Position numbers and translations under genes: made by a program. Shown here piece after piece: positions 1 through 5,827 of a stretch of DNA of 5,827 nucleotides. A model generated the notes under the pieces. It did no database searches. It saw only the letters and a program-made list of their open reading frames with translations, and had not been told where the DNA came from. The DNA is from an uncultured Mitsuokella sp. (lineage in GTDB: Bacteria > Bacillota > Negativicutes > Selenomonadales > Selenomonadaceae): NCBI GenBank assembly GCA_900770895.1, contig CAAGMF010000018.1, positions 1 through 5,827 on the forward strand, in the 5' to 3' direction. Positions within the stretch are counted from its first letter, which is position 1. Every line of letters begins with the position of its first letter.

Positions 1-46
1 CCTACATAGAGCTTTTACTCTAAACAGAGAGCCATGTCCCAGCCCA

Positions 47-98
47 CCTCATCCACCGCTAGCGCGGGCCCCCTTCTCCTGCGGAGAAGGCGATGAGG
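47..98. repeat. Nested palindromic intergenic element (REP/MITE-like, three-way junction)
   Basis: This 52-base element lies about 10 bases beyond the rsmI stop. Three inverted repeats are nested in it. An outer stem pairs CCTCATC (47-53) with GATGAGG (92-98). One inner hairpin pairs CCGC (56-59) with GCGG (64-67) around TAGC. A second inner hairpin pairs CCTTCTCC (72-79) with GGAGAAGG (83-90) around TGC. All three stems are perfect, and together they make a cloverleaf-like fold. No T-run follows on either strand, so it is not a canonical intrinsic terminator, though a transcript leaving rsmI would fold here and could be protected or stopped. The architecture resembles REP/BIME or small MITE-type repeats. 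Whether it is multicopy cannot be seen from one window. Confidence 0.6.
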
Positions 99-107
99 AC
101 GACCTGA

Positions 108-974
108 CTACTCCTCATGCTCCAGCACTACCTTGTACACGTCGCGCCGCGCGATGCCGAGGTCTCTGGCGGCGGCCCGCATGGCCTCCTTGCGTCCGAG
201 GCCGGCTGCCAGATGGTGCTCGTAGCACTCGAACGGCGTCAGAGCGGCCTCAGGCCCAGCTGGTCCGGCAGACTCCGAGGCCGCGCAGCCGGCGACGACG
301 ATGACGAATTCGCCGCGCGGCTCATGCTCCTCGTACCAGCGGCCCAGCTCATCCAGCGTGCCATAGCGGAACTCCTCGAAGCGCTTCGTGAGCTCGCGCC
401 CCAGCGCGGCCCGACGCCCGCCGCCCAGAGCCGAGGCGAGCTCCCGCAATGTCTCGCGCAGATGATGCGGCGCCTCGTAGAATATCAGCGTCTCTACATG
501 TCCGGCCACATCCTCCAGCAGCTCGCGCCGCCGCTTCGCCTGATGCGGCAGGAAGCCGACGAATGTGAACCGTTCCGTCGGCAGCCCGGAGCAGATGAGG
601 GCTGACAGCGCCGCATTGGCGCCCGGCAGCGGCGATACCTGGATACCGGCCTCGATGGCCAGCCGGGCGAGGTCGGCTCCCGGGTCGCTGATGCCCGGCA
701 GGCCGGCATCGCTGACGCAGACGATGGTATCACCTGCCAGCATGCGCTCCACGAGCTGCGGCCCTTTCGCCGCCTTGTTATGCTCGTGATAGCTCGTCAG
801 CTCCGTGTGTATGTCGAAATGCGTCAGCAGCTCGCGCGTATGCCGCGTATCCTCGGCCGCGATGATATCGGCCTCGCCGAGCATGCGCACCGCCCTATAG
901 GTCATATCCTCCAGATTGCCGATCGGCGTGGCACAAAGGTAGAGCCGTCCGACGTCTTTTTTTGCAGTTTCCAT
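108..974 (-). CDS. rsmI: 16S rRNA (cytidine(1402)-2'-O)-methyltransferase RsmI
   Basis: RsmI uses S-adenosylmethionine to methylate the 2'-hydroxyl of C1402 in the decoding centre of 16S rRNA in the cytoplasm. The 288-residue product is the usual family length. It has the tetrapyrrole-methylase fold signatures of RsmI: ATPIGNLEDMT at residues 15-25, AAEDTRHT at 39-46, SYHEHN at 61-66 and SDAGLPGISDPG at 88-99. The last ~45 residues (LTPFECYEHH onward, with GLGRKEAMRAAARDLG) match the small helical C-terminal domain typical of the family. The ATG directly follows the trmN stop (TGAATG) and the Shine-Dalgarno is weak, so translation probably depends on termination-reinitiation. It is the last gene of the operon and corresponds to Bacillus yabC. 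The stop is TAG at 110-108. The family assignment is very secure. Confidence 0.97.
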   Translation of the reverse strand: METAKKDVGRLYLCATPIGNLEDMTYRAVRMLGEADIIAAEDTRHTRELLTHFDIHTELTSYHEHNKAAKGPQLVERMLAGDTIVCVSDAGLPGISDPGADLARLAIEAGIQVSPLPGANAALSALICSGLPTERFTFVGFLPHQAKRRRELLEDVAGHVETLIFYEAPHHLRETLRELASALGGGRRAALGRELTKRFEEFRYGTLDELGRWYEEHEPRGEFVIVVAGCAASESAGPAGPEAALTPFECYEHHLAAGLGRKEAMRAAARDLGIARRDVYKVVLEHEE

Positions 975-1718
975 TCAATCCATCCCGTATATATGCTTCA
1001 GCTCCGGCGTATAGCTGCCATCTTCCTCATGGATGACGAGCTGCGGCAGCACCTGCAGTCCTCCGGCCGCCCCGCCGACGACCGCCTCGATGAGCAAGAG
1101 GTTCGGCGCCTTGCCGGGTTTGGGCGCTATGAGCTGGAGACGCTTCGGCGCCAGCTGATGGCGGTCGAGCTCGACCATGATCTCACCGAGCCGCTCCGGT
1201 ATATGCACCATCGCGAAATGTCCGCCAAAGCGCAGGGCGTAGCGCGCTGCCCGCACCACGTCCGCCAGCGTCGCCGTATATTCATGACGCGCCCGCGCCA
1301 CTGCCGTGAGGCGGCTCGGCGTCCCGCGTCCCACGGGCCGGTAGGGCGGATTGGCCAACACCATATCGTACCGCTCCGGCGCCGTGAGCGACTCGATCTG
1401 ACGATAGTCGCCCTGTAGGATTTTGATGCGCCCAGTCATATCATTGAGCTGCACATTGCGCTCCGCCAGCTCTGCCATACGCTCGCTGAGCTCTATGGCA
1501 TCGACATGCGTCACCCGGTCCGCTACGAGCAGGGGGATCACTCCGGTCCCCGTACCGAGCTCCAGTACGCGGTCCCGCCCATGCAGGCGCGGAAAATGCG
1601 CGAGCAGCACCGCATCCAGCGAAAAGCAGAACTCGCGCGTATCCTGTATGATATGGCGTCCGTGACACATGAGGTCATCCAGCCGCTCACCCGGCCGCAG
1701 CGAGACCGGCCGCGTCAT
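975..1718 (-). CDS. trmN: tRNA1(Val) (adenine(37)-N6)-methyltransferase family protein (YabB/YfiC)
   Basis: This is a class I SAM-dependent methyltransferase of 247 residues. Motif I, LELGTGTG, is at residues 52-59, an acidic motif II (DAIEL) at 73-77, and the N6-adenine catalytic tetrapeptide NPPY at 123-126. The N-terminal stretch with SLDAVLLAHF (33-42) is characteristic of the YabB/YfiC group. The E. coli member forms m6A37 in tRNA1(Val). The exact tRNA target here is inferred from the family. The start ATG overlaps the ricT stop (ATGA at 1718-1715), and a GGGTGA Shine-Dalgarno lies just upstream inside ricT, so the two genes are translationally coupled. Its position before rsmI matches yabB before yabC in Bacillus, except that the intervening GIY-YIG gene (yazA) is absent. 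The symbol could equally be trmN6 or yabB. Confidence 0.9.
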   Translation of the reverse strand: MTRPVSLRPGERLDDLMCHGRHIIQDTREFCFSLDAVLLAHFPRLHGRDRVLELGTGTGVIPLLVADRVTHVDAIELSERMAELAERNVQLNDMTGRIKILQGDYRQIESLTAPERYDMVLANPPYRPVGRGTPSRLTAVARARHEYTATLADVVRAARYALRFGGHFAMVHIPERLGEIMVELDRHQLAPKRLQLIAPKPGKAPNLLLIEAVVGGAAGGLQVLPQLVIHEEDGSYTPELKHIYGMD

Positions 1719-2857
1719 TTGTCACCCGGTTTCGGACCGCGGTCCGCGCTACGATTCTCACCGCTGCGGTTATCGCGCGAGCGGGATTTGGCATTGCCGC
1801 GCGGACGGCGATGACCGTCACGCGGACGGCGGGAGCGCGTCTGCCGCTCCTCATTTTCCTCCCCGCCATTGCGACGCGGGCGGCGGTCATTGCGCTCCCC
1901 GCGATTACGAGGACGACGCGGACGCTGCGACCGTGATTCATGTTCCTCATCCCCGGCCGCCGAACGGTGCGGACGCTCCGGGCGCCTCCGCGCTTCGTCG
2001 CTCTCAACCTCCACGACGATATCATCCTCGACCTCGGCGGCAACGACATCATCCCATGTCTTGACGACCGTACGCGTATTATCGAGCAATATCGTCGCCG
2101 TCCGGCGCTGCTCATTCAGCGATATGACGCGGCCATGCCCCTCATCCGTCCTCACGCGGCTGCCCTGCTCGGGCGCCTCCGTCTGATGGAGCTGGCAGTG
2201 GTTGCACATCTCGCCGTTCTTATAGCACTCTTCCTCATATTTGAGGCAGCACATCAGACGCCCGCAGATGCCCGATATCTTCGTCGGATTCAGCGACAGA
2301 TTCTGATCCTTTGCCATCTTGATCGACACGGGCGCAAACACCCCGAGGAAAGAGGCGCAGCACAGCGGCCGCCCGCAGCAGCCGATGCCGCCCCGGAGCT
2401 TGGCCTCATCGCGCACGCCGATCTGCCGCAGCTCGATGCGCGTGCGGAATACGGCCGCGAGATCCTTGACGAGCTCACGGAAATCGATGCGCCCGTCAGC
2501 GGTGAAATAGAATATGATCTTATTCATGTCGAAGGTATATTCTACCTCGACGAGCTTCATAGCCAGACCGCGATCCGCAATCTTCTGCTCGCAGACAGCG
2601 AATGCTTCTTTCTCGCGCTCCCGGTTCTCAGCCAGACGCTGCAGATCCTGGTCGCTGGCGATGCGATGCACGACCTTCAGCGGCTTTACGATCTCGCTGT
2701 CGTCGACCTCGCGCGGGGCCAGCACCGTCACGCCGCACTCCGTGCCGCGTGCCGTATCCACAATGACATTATCCCCGAGCTCTATATCGAGCTGTCCGGG
2801 GGAATAATAATATATCTTGCCCGCCTTCTTGAAGCGGACGCCTATGATCGTCTGCAC
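1715..2857 (-). CDS. ricT: RicT/YaaT, PSP1-domain regulator of RNase Y, with Arg-rich C-terminal tail
   Basis: RicT (YaaT) is part of the RicA-RicF-RicT complex that binds RNase Y and directs mRNA maturation in Bacillus; it was first named for effects on sporulation phosphorelay. From the GTG start the product is 380 residues. It opens IIGVRFKKAGKIYYY, a family hallmark. The PSP1 core carries the conserved cysteine signatures CCGRPLCC (160-167) and ICGRLMCC (C198, C203, C204), which in Bacillus RicT help hold iron-sulfur clusters, separated by SIKMAKDQNLSLNPTKISG. An additional CNHC (218-221) follows. Residues ~290-380 form a low-complexity tail with about 29 Arg in 91 residues and no aromatic or aliphatic I/L/V/M residues. 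Bacillus YaaT is about 275 residues and lacks such a tail. An in-frame TTG at 2869 is a less likely start because it lies on the Shine-Dalgarno. The stop overlaps trmN by four bases. Confidence 0.93.
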   Translation of the reverse strand: MQTIIGVRFKKAGKIYYYSPGQLDIELGDNVIVDTARGTECGVTVLAPREVDDSEIVKPLKVVHRIASDQDLQRLAENREREKEAFAVCEQKIADRGLAMKLVEVEYTFDMNKIIFYFTADGRIDFRELVKDLAAVFRTRIELRQIGVRDEAKLRGGIGCCGRPLCCASFLGVFAPVSIKMAKDQNLSLNPTKISGICGRLMCCLKYEEECYKNGEMCNHCQLHQTEAPEQGSRVRTDEGHGRVISLNEQRRTATILLDNTRTVVKTWDDVVAAEVEDDIVVEVESDEARRRPERPHRSAAGDEEHESRSQRPRRPRNRGERNDRRPRRNGGEENEERQTRSRRPRDGHRRPRGNAKSRSRDNRSGENRSADRGPKPGDK

Positions 2858-2862
2858 GATGT

Positions 2863-2867
2863 CCTCC
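2863..2867 (-). promoter_or_regulatory. Ribosome binding site that fixes the ricT start
   Basis: On the minus strand GGAGG (2867-2863) is followed after five bases (ACATC) by GTG at 2857-2855. The longest open frame would begin at TTG 2869, but that codon overlaps the GGAGG itself and has no site of its own. Starting at the GTG also puts the conserved IIGVRFKKAGK segment right at the N-terminus, as in known family members. I therefore place the start at 2857. Confidence 0.8.
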
Positions 2868-2880
2868 AATCTATATCGAA

Positions 2881-2901
2881 CTGGCGGCGAGCCGCCGCCA
2901 G
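2881..2901 (-). other. Perfect GC-rich hairpin between holB and ricT
   Basis: A nine-base-pair perfect stem (CTGGCGGCG at 2881-2889 with CGCCGCCAG at 2893-2901) encloses a three-base loop. It sits in the only sizeable gap inside the operon, 27 bases after the holB stop and about 13 bases before the ricT Shine-Dalgarno. No T-run follows on the minus strand, so it should not be a full intrinsic terminator. It could act as an mRNA stability or processing element that sets ricT-trmN-rsmI levels apart from yaaR-holB. That role is inference. Confidence 0.6.
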
Positions 2902-2927
2902 CAGCAAACTTGAATCGTCCCTTTCAC

Positions 2928-4004
2928 TCAGGAAACGAACAACTCGCGGGCCCGGATCAGAAAGCCCTCGAGCTGCAGGCGCGCGCTGGCATTCGTCGCC
3001 AGGCGGCGCTGAAAATCGCGCGCGAGCTCGTAAAGACCGTAGAGCCGCGGCTCTGTATAGGCCGGCAGCATGTCCAGCAGGGCAGCGCGGCAGTCGCCAT
3101 GATACACCTGCTCACTGGCCCCATCGCTCTGGAGGACGAGCAGATCGCGCACGAGCATGATGAGGTAAAGCAGCCACTCGTCGAGCCTCTCATGCTCCTG
3201 GCCGCCCAGTTCCTCTGTCCGCTGCCATATATCCTCCATGCTCAGCTGCGGCAACTCCTGCAGCAGCTTCAGCGCGCGGTCGCGCAGCTCCAGGCCGCCA
3301 TGCTCATAGAGGCGCATGGCCCGGCCGGGGCTGCCATCCGCCAACTCGGCCAGCTCGGCCGCAGCCGGCTCCGTCAGTTCATCGGCCGGATAGTGCTGCT
3401 GCAGCACCTGCACCACTTCGCCCGTATCCAAGGCCCCGACACCGAGCGGCATGCACCGCGATATAATCGTATCGAGCAATGCCGAGCGCTGATTCGTCAA
3501 TAAGATGAAATGCGCATCTCCCGGCGGCTCCTCGAGCGTCTTCAGCAGACTGTTGGCTGCAGATTCATTCATGGCCTCAGCGCCGTCGATGAGCACGACA
3601 CGCCGCGGAGCCTGCGTCGGGGACAGCGATACCACGTTCTCCATCTCCCGCACGGCATCGATGCGGATGACCGGCCGGCTGCGCCCCGCAGTCTCCGGCC
3701 GCAGGATGGCAAGGTCGATATGGCCGCCGCCGTGCAGAGCACGGCACGACTCACAGACGCCGCAGGGGGCATCGCCGCCCTTCTGGCAGAGCAGGGTGGC
3801 CGCCAGCACCTCGGCCAGTTCCCGCTTGCCGACGCCCTCAGGGCCATAGAGCAGCACCGCATGCGGCAGGCGCTGGGCGCGCAGCATCTGCCGCAGCTTC
3901 TGCTTCACCGTCTCATGCCCCACGATATCATCCCAGCGCAGGGTAAAGGGCTCTACCGCGACCGGCTGCTCCGGGGCAACCGGCACTTTCTTCCGTCCTG
4001 CCAT
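2928..4004 (-). CDS. holB: DNA polymerase III subunit delta' (clamp loader)
   Basis: HolB is the delta' subunit of the clamp loader, which with delta and tau/gamma loads the beta sliding clamp at primed sites. The 358-residue protein has an AAA+ fold. DIVGHETVKQKLR is near residues 26-38. The P-loop GPEGVGKR (54-61) has Arg where an active ATPase has Ser/Thr. A zinc-binding cysteine set is present (C73, C81, C84, C87). VVLIDGAEAMNESAANSLLKTLEEPP spans ~136-161, written here as an extent with key residues D140, N151 and E158-E159. The SRC sensor motif is at 182-184. About 22 residues precede the usual family start (RWDDIVGHE). The ATG overlaps the yaaR stop (TGATG), and no strong Shine-Dalgarno is visible, so translation is probably coupled. 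Its place between yaaR and ricT matches Bacillus. Confidence 0.95.
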   Translation of the reverse strand: MAGRKKVPVAPEQPVAVEPFTLRWDDIVGHETVKQKLRQMLRAQRLPHAVLLYGPEGVGKRELAEVLAATLLCQKGGDAPCGVCESCRALHGGGHIDLAILRPETAGRSRPVIRIDAVREMENVVSLSPTQAPRRVVLIDGAEAMNESAANSLLKTLEEPPGDAHFILLTNQRSALLDTIISRCMPLGVGALDTGEVVQVLQQHYPADELTEPAAAELAELADGSPGRAMRLYEHGGLELRDRALKLLQELPQLSMEDIWQRTEELGGQEHERLDEWLLYLIMLVRDLLVLQSDGASEQVYHGDCRAALLDMLPAYTEPRLYGLYELARDFQRRLATNASARLQLEGFLIRARELFVS

Positions 4005-4456
4005 CAGAGATACAGGTCCACGAGCAGGCCGCGAATCGCATCATGACTGGCTACGATGCTCAGCGAGTCCGCCTGTCCCAGACGGATTTTTTCCGCCATA
4101 TCCTCGAGTTTCTTGTCGATCTTGCGCACGGTCGTATACACCTTCTGCCGTCCCATGCGATCCCAGCCCGACTGTGAATGCATATCGTACATGCGGTTCA
4201 CAGCCTCGCCGACGAAATTCTGGATCAGCGAGCGATAGGATTTCAGCTCATCATAGGTCGGCGTCCGCGAGAGACGGGCGCCCTGTTCATCGATCTTCTT
4301 GAGCAGTTTGTCCAGCTGCCCCGTCGACAGGGCCTCCTCCTGATCCATGAGCTCGAGGTCGAAATCCGCTTCGGCGTCACGCACCTGGTCATCACCTGAA
4401 CGACGCACCTGCAGCGACGGCCCCTGCGCCGTCATCCCGTCTATCTTCAGTGGCAT
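4004..4456 (-). CDS. yaaR: YaaR family protein (DUF327)
   Basis: This is a small soluble protein of 150 residues, close to the ~146 of Bacillus YaaR. Its function is not established. It has a variable, acidic N-terminal ~45 residues and then a mostly helical, charged domain. The family-typical part includes QLDKLLKKIDEQGARL (47-62), DELKSYRSLIQNFV (69-82) and MGRQKVYTTVRKIDKKL (101-117). It has no signal peptide or membrane segment. The assignment rests on these segments and on the position directly upstream of holB, where DUF327 genes are usually found in Firmicutes. The ATG at 4456 is supported by AGGTGA at 4466-4461; the later in-frame Met8 has no better site. It is the first gene of the operon, about 45 bases downstream of the -10 element. 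Confidence 0.92.
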   Translation of the reverse strand: MPLKIDGMTAQGPSLQVRRSGDDQVRDAEADFDLELMDQEEALSTGQLDKLLKKIDEQGARLSRTPTYDELKSYRSLIQNFVGEAVNRMYDMHSQSGWDRMGRQKVYTTVRKIDKKLEDMAEKIRLGQADSLSIVASHDAIRGLLVDLYL

Positions 4457-4460
4457 AAAC

Positions 4461-4466
4461 TCACCT
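4461..4466 (-). promoter_or_regulatory. Ribosome binding site of yaaR
   Basis: AGGTGA on the minus strand (4466-4461) complements the anti-Shine-Dalgarno tail of 16S rRNA and lies four bases before the ATG at 4456. It supports the first of the two N-terminal Met codons as the start. Confidence 0.7.
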
Positions 4467-4500
4467 GCTCTAATCCCAATCCATATTTACTCTATAGTAG

Positions 4501-4529
4501 ATTATACCTGCAAAAATCGCTAGATGCAA
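4501..4529 (-). promoter_or_regulatory. Sigma-A-type promoter of the yaaR-holB-ricT-trmN-rsmI operon
   Basis: On the minus strand a perfect TATAAT (4506-4501) is preceded, after a 17-base spacer, by TTGCAT (4529-4524), which shares TTG with the -35 consensus. Transcription would start near 4494 and give a leader of about 37 bases ahead of yaaR. A small palindrome, ATGC-AA-GCAT (4524-4533), overlaps the -35 and could be an operator, but this is only a possibility. No other comparable promoter is obvious within the operon. Confidence 0.75.
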
Positions 4530-4578
4530 GCATTACGAAACACCCCGACGGCATCAGTCCCAGCGATTCTGCGCACAA

Positions 4579-4604
4579 AAAAGGGCAGCTAATGCAGTCC
4601 TTTT
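4579..4604 (-). terminator. Weak second hairpin with T-run, possible backup or bidirectional terminator
   Basis: AAAAGG (4579-4584) pairs with CCTTTT (4599-4604). The inner part continues as an imperfect stem with a G-T pair, one A-A mismatch and a TAAT loop. A run of six T lies on the minus strand side (4582-4577) and four T on the plus strand side. The stem is short and imperfect, so efficiency should be low. It may catch read-through from the main porin terminator about 45 bases upstream in the direction of transcription. Confidence 0.35.
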
Positions 4605-4646
4605 CGCCTTCACGCCTCGCTTTAGTGAACAGGAACCAAAGCAGTC

Positions 4647-4689
4647 AAAAAGGGGGCTGTGGGAATGCATCTGCATCCTCACAGCCCCC
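4647..4689 (-). terminator. Strong intrinsic terminator of the porin gene
   Basis: An 18-position stem pairs 4652-4669 with 4672-4689 around a two-base centre. Ten pairs at the base are perfect (GGGGGCTGTG with CACAGCCCCC). Further in there is one A-C mismatch and one G-T pair. On the minus strand the stem is followed at once by TTTTT (4651-4647). It begins 38 bases after the porin stop, as expected for a highly expressed monocistronic or operon-final gene, and it separates porin transcription from yaaR. Confidence 0.93.
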
Positions 4690-4727
4690 TGCACATTGCT
4701 ATATGCGGTTATGCGTCAGTTCTTTTA

Positions 4728-5827
4728 TCAGAAGAAGAACTCAACACGTCCGAAGAGGTTCTCAGCGTCATGATGGCCGCCGTCGAGGTACTCGCCGTTA
4801 CCATAGCGAACCGTCGTAACGACATTCGGGAATACCGTGTAGTTCGCACCGATCTCCCAAGCCTTCTGGTTCGGCAGAACAACATCGAACGTGCTCTTTA
4901 CGATAGCGTTCTTACCGAGGTGACGGTAAGCCAGCCATGCACCCCAAGTGCCGCGGTTAGCCTTCTCAGCGCCCTTGTAGTCGACCTCAGCGCTGCCAGC
5001 CTTCTCAAAGGCATCAGCGTCATGGTTCTCAGCATAGAAGCCGTTGAACGCTACGTTCTTGTCGAAGCGATAAGCGCCGCGGAGCAGCCAGATATCAGCC
5101 TGATCCGTCGTCTTGTTGCCGCTCTTGTAGTTCCAGCTATTAGCATTAGCATGATGGAAGTGAGCAGCGCCGTAGAACTTGTTCTGGCGATAGCCTACAC
5201 CATAGAACTGATAGTTAGCAGCCTCTTCACCAGAGAAAGCACCCTTCTTCATCAGCGTCTCAGCATCGTCATTGCTGATGCGGCCGGCACCAGCAACTGC
5301 CGTCCAACCATTATTCGTGTAGCCAACCTGGCCGCCCGAGAACTGGGTATCAGCGATGAGATCATCATCGATCGGAGCGAATTTACCAGCCTTGACCTGG
5401 AAGTTGGTATAGTCGCCCTGAGCCCAAATGCGCTTCAGCGTAACTTTATCACTACCATTTTCACCAGCATCTTTGTTCAGCTTCGTAGCAGCATCGAGAC
5501 GAGCATTCACATGCCAGTTGCTGTTGACCTCAGCGGACGGCTCGAGACGGAACAGCCAGTTGTAGTCGTTGTCGCGGCCATCATTGCCATGATGCTTTAC
5601 GCTGCCATCCTTGTTGTAGTCCTTATCGCGGAGGCTCGTAGCCGTGCCCTCGATCTTGCCGTTCCACTTAACCTTGTCAGCGTTGCGCTCGAGGTTTGCT
5701 ACGCGGACGCCGAGGTTGTTGAGCTCATCGGAGAACTCTGCAGCCAGCTTGTCGAGCATAGCCTTGTCCGTGCCGCTGACGTTCGTCTTGGCCATAGCCT
5801 TGGCAATCATCGTAGCCATCTCGTAGC
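4728..5827 (-). CDS. SLH-domain outer-membrane porin, 5' end outside the window
   Basis: This is the 3' part of a Negativicutes SLH-porin (Mep45-like). Such proteins span the outer membrane as a beta-barrel and use an N-terminal SLH domain to tie it to peptidoglycan. The frame stays open to the window edge. The codons before the Met at 5819 read Tyr-Glu, giving YEMATMIAKAMAK, which is the end of an SLH repeat, so that Met is internal. A short heptad-like helix follows (LDKLAAEFSDELNNLGVRVA and LERNADKV). The rest alternates polar and aromatic residues as beta-strands (for example DIWLLRGAYRF, GTWGAWLAYRHLG, AWEIGANYTVF) and ends in VEFFF, the terminal-Phe signal for barrel assembly. About 366 codons are visible. 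Base composition is visibly lower in GC than the neighbouring operon, which fits codon bias of an abundant protein. A strong terminator follows. Confidence 0.9.
   Translation of the reverse strand, partial: YEMATMIAKAMAKTNVSGTDKAMLDKLAAEFSDELNNLGVRVANLERNADKVKWNGKIEGTATSLRDKDYNKDGSVKHHGNDGRDNDYNWLFRLEPSAEVNSNWHVNARLDAATKLNKDAGENGSDKVTLKRIWAQGDYTNFQVKAGKFAPIDDDLIADTQFSGGQVGYTNNGWTAVAGAGRISNDDAETLMKKGAFSGEEAANYQFYGVGYRQNKFYGAAHFHHANANSWNYKSGNKTTDQADIWLLRGAYRFDKNVAFNGFYAENHDADAFEKAGSAEVDYKGAEKANRGTWGAWLAYRHLGKNAIVKSTFDVVLPNQKAWEIGANYTVFPNVVTTVRYGNGEYLDGGHHDAENLFGRVEFFF

Noticed and set aside
11..33. A small CTCT/AGAG hairpin near the left edge as a terminator for rsmI
   Set aside because: The stem is only four base pairs, and there is no T-run on the minus strand.
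72..90. The CCTTCTCC/GGAGAAGG hairpin as a classic rho-independent terminator
   Set aside because: The stem is perfect, but G-rich and mixed sequence follows instead of T on both strands. It is better explained as one arm of the larger palindromic element.
780..1418. A 212-codon plus-strand frame opposite the rsmI and trmN genes
   Set aside because: It is antisense to conserved coding sequence, and its composition follows from the opposite strand. No promoter or ribosome site stands out.
1940..3160. A 406-codon open frame on the plus strand opposite ricT and the end of holB
   Set aside because: It lies antisense to two confidently identified genes, in GC-rich DNA where such shadow frames are common. 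Its translation resembles no family I know and it crosses the holB-ricT hairpin.
2817..3503. A 228-codon plus-strand frame opposite holB
   Set aside because: This is a shadow of holB. The opposing frame has the zinc cysteines, P-loop and SRC motif, while this one shows no recognisable domain.
4592..4819. A 75-codon plus-strand frame in the gap between porin and yaaR
   Set aside because: It runs through the strong porin terminator and into the porin 3' end, has no clear ribosome site, and its product is low-complexity and Ser/Arg-rich.
5817..5819. The ATG at 5819 as the porin start
   Set aside because: The frame continues upstream with Tyr-Glu in the middle of an SLH-like repeat, and there is no signal peptide after it, so the true start lies beyond the window.

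Overview
The window looks like chromosomal DNA from a diderm Firmicute of the Negativicutes, most likely a Selenomonas/Mitsuokella-like genus. Two things point there. A Firmicutes-type gene block (yaaR-holB-ricT-trmN-rsmI) lies beside an outer-membrane porin with an S-layer-homology (SLH) segment at its N-terminal side, an arrangement of protein domains typical of Negativicutes. The operon is also GC-rich, with long antisense shadow frames. The genus is an inference; the class is better supported. All six features with direction-bearing coding or promoter evidence read on the minus strand, so transcription runs from high to low coordinates.

Right part (4728-5827): the 3' part of an SLH-domain porin gene, cut by the window edge. 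It ends in a C-terminal Phe-rich strand and is followed by a strong intrinsic terminator (4647-4689). A second, weaker hairpin with a T-run lies at 4579-4604.

Middle and left (108-4456): a tightly packed five-gene operon with a good sigma-A-type promoter (-35 at 4524-4529, -10 TATAAT at 4501-4506). It begins with yaaR (DUF327), whose stop overlaps the holB start (TGATG). After a 70-base gap, 2858-2927, with a perfect GC-rich hairpin comes ricT/yaaT (PSP1 domain). Its stop overlaps the start of trmN (ATGA), and the trmN stop abuts the rsmI start (TGAATG). The products serve replication (clamp-loader delta'), mRNA processing with RNase Y (RicT), and tRNA and rRNA methylation (TrmN, RsmI). This is the core of the Bacillus tmk-yaaQ-yaaR-holB-yaaT-yabA-yabB-yazA-yabC neighbourhood, but without yabA and the GIY-YIG gene yazA inside the block, and without tmk/yaaQ directly upstream.

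Left end (1-107): no gene is visible. Bases 47-98 form a compact nested inverted repeat that could fold into a three-way junction just after rsmI, and it looks like a REP/MITE-type intergenic element. Bases 1-46 show nothing I can support. The intergenic stretch 4457-4727 holds the yaaR promoter, the two hairpins and a weak dyad; I see no RNA gene or small ORF there. I see no CRISPR array, tRNA, insertion sequence or obvious new system. The most unusual items are the intergenic element and the long Arg-rich tail of RicT.
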